A DNA stretch of 17,695 nucleotides, from assembly GCA_002480735.1 (NCBI GenBank), contig DLCS01000222.1, positions 1 through 17,695 on the forward strand, read 5' to 3'. How positions within the stretch are numbered: the first letter of the stretch is position 1; each line of letters begins with the position of its first letter. Below the pieces are notes generated by a model. The model worked only from the letters and a program-made list of their open reading frames with translations. It did not search any database and had not been told where the DNA came from. Below are positions 14,128-17,695 of this stretch, piece after piece. The position numbers and the translations under genes were made by a program. Origin of the DNA: Bacillaceae bacterium UBA7792. Its GTDB lineage: Bacteria > Bacillota > Bacilli > Bacillales > Cytobacillaceae.

Positions 14128-14158
14128 TGTGGATAATATGTGAAAAAACTGTGGATAA
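14128..14158 (-). promoter_or_regulatory. Two perfect DnaA boxes
   Basis: TGTGGATAA occurs at 14128-14136 and 14150-14158. Both are exact complements of the consensus DnaA box TTATCCACA, in the same orientation and 22 bp apart, about two helical turns. They lie about 45-70 bp upstream of the flagellin sigma-D promoter. A dnaA or dnaN gene is not nearby, so this is not the chromosomal origin as far as can be seen. A DnaA-binding cluster or regulatory site is possible. Confidence 0.65.
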
Positions 14159-14200
14159 CTTATCTATTGAATAGATTAACTGATATTAAGAAGATAGGTG

Positions 14201-14227
14201 TAAATATTTCCAAATTTTTACCGATAA
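14201..14227 (+). promoter_or_regulatory. Sigma-D (flagellar) promoter of the flagellin gene
   Basis: TAAA (14201-14204), exactly 15 nt, then ACCGATAA (14220-14227). This matches the B. subtilis SigD consensus TAAA-N15-GCCGATAT at all but the first and last -10 bases. Transcription would start near 14233-14235, giving a leader of about 105 nt before the flagellin ATG. It ties this gene to the motility regulon. Confidence 0.75.
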
Positions 14228-14255
14228 AAAGGATAAATAGAATTCTCTCGATCAC

Positions 14256-14338
14256 AAGGAGAGGAGGGAATGTTGTTATAAAGGATAGATTTTCATACCT
14301 TTGTTTTACATCAACTATTATAACAATGTAGTGCTTAT
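14256..14338 (+). promoter_or_regulatory. Flagellin leader with displaced Shine-Dalgarno and looped-out spacer
   Basis: A perfect Shine-Dalgarno (AAGGAGAGGAGGG, 14256-14268) lies about 70 nt before the flagellin ATG, and no such sequence exists close to it. Between them TTGTTATAA (14273-14281) and TTATAACAA (14318-14326) are exact inverted repeats. With G-U pairs and one A-U they extend to a 12-bp stem (14270-14281 with 14318-14329). Folding leaves only about 10 unpaired bases between the Shine-Dalgarno and ATG 14339. The first possible start after the Shine-Dalgarno (ATG 14270) ends after three codons. ACAAGGA (14254-14260) and further GGA motifs resemble CsrA sites, and CsrA represses hag translation in B. 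subtilis. Confidence 0.6.
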
Positions 14339-15187
14339 ATGAAGATGAATCATAATATTTCGGCAATGACAGCTTATCGTCATTATCAAAAGGCCATATC
14401 AGCGCAAGCGAAAGCGATGGAGCGCTTGTCCACAGGGCTGCGGATCAATCGTGCAGCTGATGACCCGGCCGGGCTTGCCATTTCTGAAAAAATGAGAGCG
14501 CAAATTCGCGGACTTAAGCAAGCCTCACGAAATGCACAGGATGCGATTTCCCTCGTTCAAACTGGAGAAGGAGCACTCAATGAAATCCATGCGATTCTAC
14601 AGCGGATGCGTGAGCTTGCTGTTCAAGCAGCCAATGATACCAATACCGAAGCAGAACGAGATGCTATTCAAAAAGAAATAGACCAGCTCACTGAAGCAAT
14701 CACAGATATTGGAAATAATACGGAATTTAATACAATGAAGCTCCTAAATGGCTCGAAAACGAAGTTCTCGATTCAGGTCGGGGCGAACGCTGGGCAAACA
14801 ATGACGATTGAGATGGCCGATATGCGGGCTGAGGCGATAGGGATTACAGGCTCAGGGAGTGGATTTACTAGTAAAGGCACACTCGATATGTCCACCCACG
14901 AATCAGCCAGCTCTGCCATTGATATTTTAGATGAAGCGGTTAATAAGGTTTCTTCTCAGCGCTCCCTCCTTGGGGCTTATCATAATCGCTTGGAGCATAC
15001 GATTAGCAACCTCGATAATAGTGCGGAAAACTTAACAGCTGCTGAATCTCGCATTCGTGATGCTGATATTGCTCAAGAAATGATGGAATATACGAAGCAA
15101 TCCATTCTTGCTCAGGTTGCATTGGCGATGATGGCGCAAGCTAACAAACAGCAGCAAATGATACTGCAGCTTTTGAAAATAGATTAA
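14339..15187 (+). CDS. Flagellin
   Basis: The filament subunit exported by the flagellar type III system, 282 residues. B. subtilis Hag is 304. N-terminal D0/D1 (about 1-145) has MKMNHNISAM, ERLSTGLRINRAADDPAGLAI, NAQDAISLVQTGEGALNEIHAILQRMRELAVQAAND and NTEFNTMKLLNG. C-terminal D1/D0 (about 200-282) has SSQRSLLGAYHNRLEHTISNL and ENLTAAESRIRDADIA. It has a short hinge and no D2/D3. The start at ATG 14339 fits the family N-terminus (Hag begins MRINHNI). No other flagellar gene flanks it. A sigma-D promoter and an odd leader precede it. Base composition looks more GC-rich than its surroundings by eye. The C-terminus ANKQQQMILQLLKID differs slightly from the usual LLR end. It may be a second flagellin rather than the main one. 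Confidence 0.93.
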   Translation: MKMNHNISAMTAYRHYQKAISAQAKAMERLSTGLRINRAADDPAGLAISEKMRAQIRGLKQASRNAQDAISLVQTGEGALNEIHAILQRMRELAVQAANDTNTEAERDAIQKEIDQLTEAITDIGNNTEFNTMKLLNGSKTKFSIQVGANAGQTMTIEMADMRAEAIGITGSGSGFTSKGTLDMSTHESASSAIDILDEAVNKVSSQRSLLGAYHNRLEHTISNLDNSAENLTAAESRIRDADIAQEMMEYTKQSILAQVALAMMAQANKQQQMILQLLKID

Positions 15188-15221
15188 TCGAGATAGACAG
15201 GTAGTGAGAATAAACAAAAAT

Positions 15222-15243
15222 AGGGCAGCCATTGTGCTACCCT
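15222..15243. terminator. Bidirectional terminator between flagellin and the YIEGIA operon
   Basis: AGGGCAGC (15222-15229) pairs with GCTACCCT (15236-15243) with one mismatch and a 6-nt loop. On the minus strand it is followed by ATTTTTGTTT, a better tail than GTTTGCGTTT on the plus strand. Confidence 0.6.
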
Positions 15244-15309
15244 GTTTGCGTTTCTTGAAAAAAATCAGTAAATTAAATTCTATCTTTAAAGCCTTGTTTG
15301 CAGCTTTGT

Positions 15310-15516
15310 TTACACTCTTAGAATGAGATAATCTCCAGATTTCAGTTGAACGACATCTGCCTTAAGTGCTTTTGCAATATCTTCGGTTAACGATTCGGCC
15401 TCTTCTTCATTCTTTGCTAGAAGGGAAAGCTGTTTTCCGCCTAACAATCTTTCTTTATTTGTTGTAATGAACGCTAAAATATCATAGTTTGGCTTCTGTG
15501 TGGACTCCCTTCCCAT
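15310..15516 (-). CDS. Small protein paired with YIEGIA (YIEGIA capping-complex subunit family)
   Basis: A cytoplasmic protein of 68 residues without a membrane segment or signal. It looks like a compact alpha/beta fold with repeated short strand-helix pattern (DILAFITTNKERLLGG, LSLLAKNEEEAESLTEDIAKALKADVVQL, GDYLILRV). I recognise it mainly by its neighbour: in Bacillaceae this kind of small protein follows a YIEGIA-domain gene. ATG 15516 has GGGGAGGG 7 nt upstream and begins one base after the stop of that gene. The molecular role is not established, and the naming is from memory of automatic annotation. Confidence 0.65.
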   Translation of the reverse strand: MGRESTQKPNYDILAFITTNKERLLGGKQLSLLAKNEEEAESLTEDIAKALKADVVQLKSGDYLILRV

Positions 15517-15517
15517 C

Positions 15518-16426
15518 CTAATCCCTCCCCATTAAATTGGTATTCATCACCTTGTCGCTTTTCTTTACGCTTTCAAGCAATGGTGTATTTTGGATCGTGC
15601 TAAGAAGTTTGTTGATATCATGAATGATGGGGACTAGGGCAACGATGATTCGTCCCTGTTCAAAATCCTTTCTGGTAAAATGGTATCTTTTCACCCCAAT
15701 GGACCTTGTAGATTCAAACAGTATTGCCTGCCGTTGTCCATAATTGTCTAATGTAATGCGAAAATGCTCCTCTTTTGGATGAATGACCACTGCCAGACCT
15801 TCATTTTCAAATAAATTTCGAGCATTTTCAGTTCCAAGCTGATTGGTTATATAGAGACCATCTACATAGAGCTCAGAACCTCTTATTTCTAACTTTCCTT
15901 CTCTGACATTGGCAATATCGCCTACTGTTTTTCCTTTAGAGAAGCGCATTAAGACATAGAGCACAATGAAACCAACAACGGCTCCGCTAATGATATTGAT
16001 CCAGATCGATTTTGAATCAATTAATTGAATGGTTAATGCCGATGACAATGAGACAACTAGAGCAAAATAATTTCTCGCCTCAAATGTTTTAGCAATCCCA
16101 TCAATATACGCATCCCCACGATAAGCAAATTCCGTGTTTTCAAGATCTTTAAGACTTTCACGCTCTGTTTTGCGAACATCCCGAAATTGCTGAATAGCAA
16201 TAGTCAGGAAAGTAACTGCTATAAAATTTTTTGTCATTAATGCTGGAATAGCAACAGCTCCTAGTGCAGCAGCAACAAAACCAGCAATCAGATGTATTAA
16301 ATATCCATTTGGATAGCTTGGATATTGGCGATAATCCTCTTTTAGAGTTAACAAACGACTAATTGTTCCAACTGTGATGGAGGTTACGATTAATACAATA
16401 TGATCGGTTGAAATAACTCCATTCAA
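15518..16426 (-). CDS. YIEGIA domain-containing membrane protein
   Basis: A protein of 302 residues with about five membrane segments in the first half: near 8-26, 42-62, 68-80, 119-135 and 141-160. The family motif is seen here as YIDGIA (107-112, within AYRGDAYIDGIAKTFEARNYFAL). The second half is soluble and mostly predicted beta (about 170-290). Family members are conserved in Bacillaceae and I cannot assign a biochemical role. The start is TTG 16426, 5 nt after GGGTGAGG, and no ATG fits. An 11-bp hairpin (16438-16473) would pair part of this ribosome site. The stop is one base from the small gene that follows, so the two form an operon. Confidence 0.8.
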   Translation of the reverse strand: MNGVISTDHIVLIVTSITVGTISRLLTLKEDYRQYPSYPNGYLIHLIAGFVAAALGAVAIPALMTKNFIAVTFLTIAIQQFRDVRKTERESLKDLENTEFAYRGDAYIDGIAKTFEARNYFALVVSLSSALTIQLIDSKSIWINIISGAVVGFIVLYVLMRFSKGKTVGDIANVREGKLEIRGSELYVDGLYITNQLGTENARNLFENEGLAVVIHPKEEHFRITLDNYGQRQAILFESTRSIGVKRYHFTRKDFEQGRIIVALVPIIHDINKLLSTIQNTPLLESVKKSDKVMNTNLMGRD

Positions 16427-16437
16427 AAAAGCCTCAC

Positions 16438-16473
16438 CCCTTTAGCAAGCATTATCTCCCTTTTGCTAAAAGG
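16438..16473 (-). promoter_or_regulatory. Hairpin covering part of the YIEGIA ribosome site
   Basis: On the minus strand CCTTTTAGCAA (16473 to 16463) pairs with TTGCTAAAGGG (16448 to 16438), 11 bp with one G-U, around a 14-nt loop. The GGG at its end belongs to the GGGGTGAGG ribosome site of the TTG-started gene. It could damp translation, or simply be the terminator of the Uma2 gene, though no T run follows it. Confidence 0.4.
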
Positions 16474-16496
16474 ATAGACTTTATTAAGCATTTTTC

Positions 16497-17066
16497 TTAG
16501 AATCTAAAAATCCTCTTTATTTCAGCGCTAAGCCCTTCATAAATGAAGGATTGAGCGGCTTCATCAGCTTTATAAGTGGCATGTTTACTTATGTTATGGT
16601 CTTCAAAGAGATACACGGTCACCTCTTTATTGTCCGGGTTTACGATCCAGTACTCTTTCACTCCGCAGGACAAATAAAGATCAAGCTTCTTAATCATATC
16701 CTTTCGTTTTGTACTATTTGAAAGTACCTCTACCACAAGGGATGGAACTCCCTTATAGTAATCATCCTCATTCAGGTTCTCTTTTAAATCGCAAATAATC
16801 ATGAGATCGGGCTGAACAACATTAATGTTTTCTTCTGATCTTCTTAGTTCAATGTCATAGGGAGCTACCATTGGTCTCCATTCTTTTCCTTGGAAGAAAT
16901 TATAAAAAATCCCAAATAGCTCTGTTACTGCAATTTGATGAGCTGTTCGTGGAGAGGCAAGCAAATAGATTTCTCCATCAATATACTCATATCTTTCCTC
17001 AGATTCCTGCTGTAATTTGAGAAACTCTTCAAAGGTTGCCTTTTTGTCACCGTAGCCGTATCCCAC
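16497..17066 (-). CDS. Uma2 family (PD-(D/E)XK) putative endonuclease
   Basis: A cytoplasmic protein of 189 residues of the Uma2 (DUF820) family, a restriction-endonuclease-like fold with no firmly established role. The N-terminal signature EEFLKLQQESEERYEYIDGEIYLLASP (about 13-39) is typical. The PD of the nuclease motif is P86/D87 and the second acid is E113 in VVEVLS; K126/K127 lie before LYLSCGVKEYWIVNP. The start GTG 17066 has no ribosome site. The frame is open upstream for about 16 codons without an ATG, GTG or TTG, so the real start is unclear and the 5' end could be altered. It is apparently monocistronic, followed by the hairpin before the YIEGIA gene. Confidence 0.8.
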   Translation of the reverse strand: MGYGYGDKKATFEEFLKLQQESEERYEYIDGEIYLLASPRTAHQIAVTELFGIFYNFFQGKEWRPMVAPYDIELRRSEENINVVQPDLMIICDLKENLNEDDYYKGVPSLVVEVLSNSTKRKDMIKKLDLYLSCGVKEYWIVNPDNKEVTVYLFEDHNISKHATYKADEAAQSFIYEGLSAEIKRIFRF

Positions 17067-17145
17067 TGAGTTTTCACAGATTTTATCTACTTCTGATGCT
17101 TCTTTAATTGCTGTCTATTGCTATTTAAAATTAAGCAGTAGAAAA

Positions 17146-17165
17146 GGGACAGGAAAACCTGTCCC
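17146..17165 (-). terminator. Rho-independent terminator of mprF
   Basis: GGGACAGG (17146-17153) pairs perfectly with CCTGTCCC (17158-17165) around AAAA. On the minus strand it is followed by TTTT. It lies 4 bp past the mprF stop. Confidence 0.85.
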
Positions 17166-17169
17166 AATC

Positions 17170-17695
17170 TTATATCCCCCTCTTTTTTCCGATTAAGAAA
17201 GTGACCTGGGCAACGGTGATGGGGAGGGAGGATTTTTTTCGATAGGCTAGATACTTTGGCTCCCATGTAACATCAAACTTTTCCTTGAATTTTCGTAAGC
17301 CCTGAAAGTGAAAGAAAACATGGCCGTGCAGAAAAATTTGTGCGGCAATTTTTTCACTAAAGAAGGAGTATTTTGAAACTCCGACATTTGAAAGGGGGGC
17401 CATCCCTAGATTAAACTGAGAATATCCTTGTTCCTTCGCCCACTCAAAGAGTGAAAGAAACATATAGTCCATCGTTCCCGAAGGGGCATCTGGTTTGAAT
17501 CGCATTAAATCAACAGAGATGGTTCCCTTTTTATCATATACTGGCATGATGTTGGCAAAAGCAAAAATTTCGGAAGAAGGTCCCTTTAAAACTCCTATTT
17601 CCGTTCGGTTTAGATACCTCTCATCAAAAAAACCTAGAGAAAATCCTTTCTCACGTCTGCCTTCCAACCATTCATTGGACACTTTTCGCATCTCA
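17170..17695 (-). CDS. mprF: Phosphatidylglycerol lysyltransferase MprF, C-terminal part (runs off window)
   Basis: About 175 residues of the C-terminal cytoplasmic transferase domain (DUF2156) of a much larger membrane protein. It attaches lysine (or alanine) from aminoacyl-tRNA to phosphatidylglycerol, lowering negative surface charge and resisting cationic peptides and lysozyme. Motifs: SNEWLEGRREKGFSLGFFDE, FAFANIMPVYDKKGTISVDLMRF, SGTMDYMFLSLFEWAKEQGY, FNLGMAPLSNVG and RKFKEKFDVTWEPKYLAYR, all typical of the family. The frame is open to base 17695, so the methionine at 17691 is internal and the gene begins outside the window. It shares a cell-envelope-defence theme with sigV-rsiV 11 kb away, but there is no sign of linked control. 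Confidence 0.93.
   Translation of the reverse strand, partial: EMRKVSNEWLEGRREKGFSLGFFDERYLNRTEIGVLKGPSSEIFAFANIMPVYDKKGTISVDLMRFKPDAPSGTMDYMFLSLFEWAKEQGYSQFNLGMAPLSNVGVSKYSFFSEKIAAQIFLHGHVFFHFQGLRKFKEKFDVTWEPKYLAYRKKSSLPITVAQVTFLIGKKRGI

Noticed and set aside
14140..14331. 63-residue frame covering the DnaA boxes, sigma-D promoter and flagellin leader
   Set aside because: GTG-initiated, no ribosome site, and it overlaps strong regulatory signals, so it is a chance frame.
14128..14338. Replication origin
   Set aside because: Only two DnaA boxes, no dnaA, dnaN or rep gene, and no clear unwinding element or DnaA-trio pattern.
1..17695. CRISPR array, tRNA or rRNA genes, prophage structure
   Set aside because: No direct repeat-spacer arrays and no recognisable RNA genes or phage gene runs were found on either strand.

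Overview
The window looks like a chromosomal segment from a low-GC, endospore-forming, motile member of the Bacillaceae. The evidence is Bacillus-type Shine-Dalgarno sequences (AGGAGG class), a sigV/rsiV pair close to that of Bacillus subtilis, YmaF and YIEGIA family proteins, a GlnK/GlnL-type two-component pair and a sigma-D type flagellin promoter. The species cannot be named from the sequence alone. No rRNA, tRNA or CRISPR was seen.

Layout. (1) 1-4000: a DcuA-type C4-dicarboxylate transporter with a Rex/Fnr-like palindrome upstream, convergent with a histidine kinase/response regulator operon. A second, perfect palindrome of the same type sits between the convergent genes. (2) 4020-4790: a solo IS200/IS605-type element (tnpA only). 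It sits in the 5' part of the kinase gene, which has lost its first transmembrane segments. (3) 4800-6320: sigV-rsiV, the lysozyme-response sigma factor and its membrane anti-sigma, ended by a terminator with no oatA behind it. (4) 6370-8660: a DNA alkylation repair protein, meso-diaminopimelate dehydrogenase and a 96-bp repeat that is the inverted copy of the first 96 bases of the window. (5) 8689-9933: a compact queuosine-precursor operon with a sigma-A promoter, a preQ1-I riboswitch with terminator/antiterminator, queF and a VUT-family transporter. (6) 10070-13620: an SDR and a fatty-acid-type AMP-ligase, then an MBL-fold hydrolase. (7) 13714-15243: ymaF, two perfect DnaA boxes, and an orphan flagellin gene with a sigma-D promoter and an unusual leader. 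(8) 15310-17695: the YIEGIA pair, a Uma2-family nuclease, and the 3' part of mprF running off the window.

Most unusual points. The flagellin has no Shine-Dalgarno near its ATG. A perfect one lies about 70 nt upstream, and a 12-bp stem between them would loop out the spacer and place it about 10 nt from the start. The IS200 element has truncated a sensor kinase and abuts the sigV promoter region. Matching Rex/Fnr-like palindromes flank the dicarboxylate transporter. The queF-transporter pair under a preQ1 riboswitch is an internally consistent salvage module.
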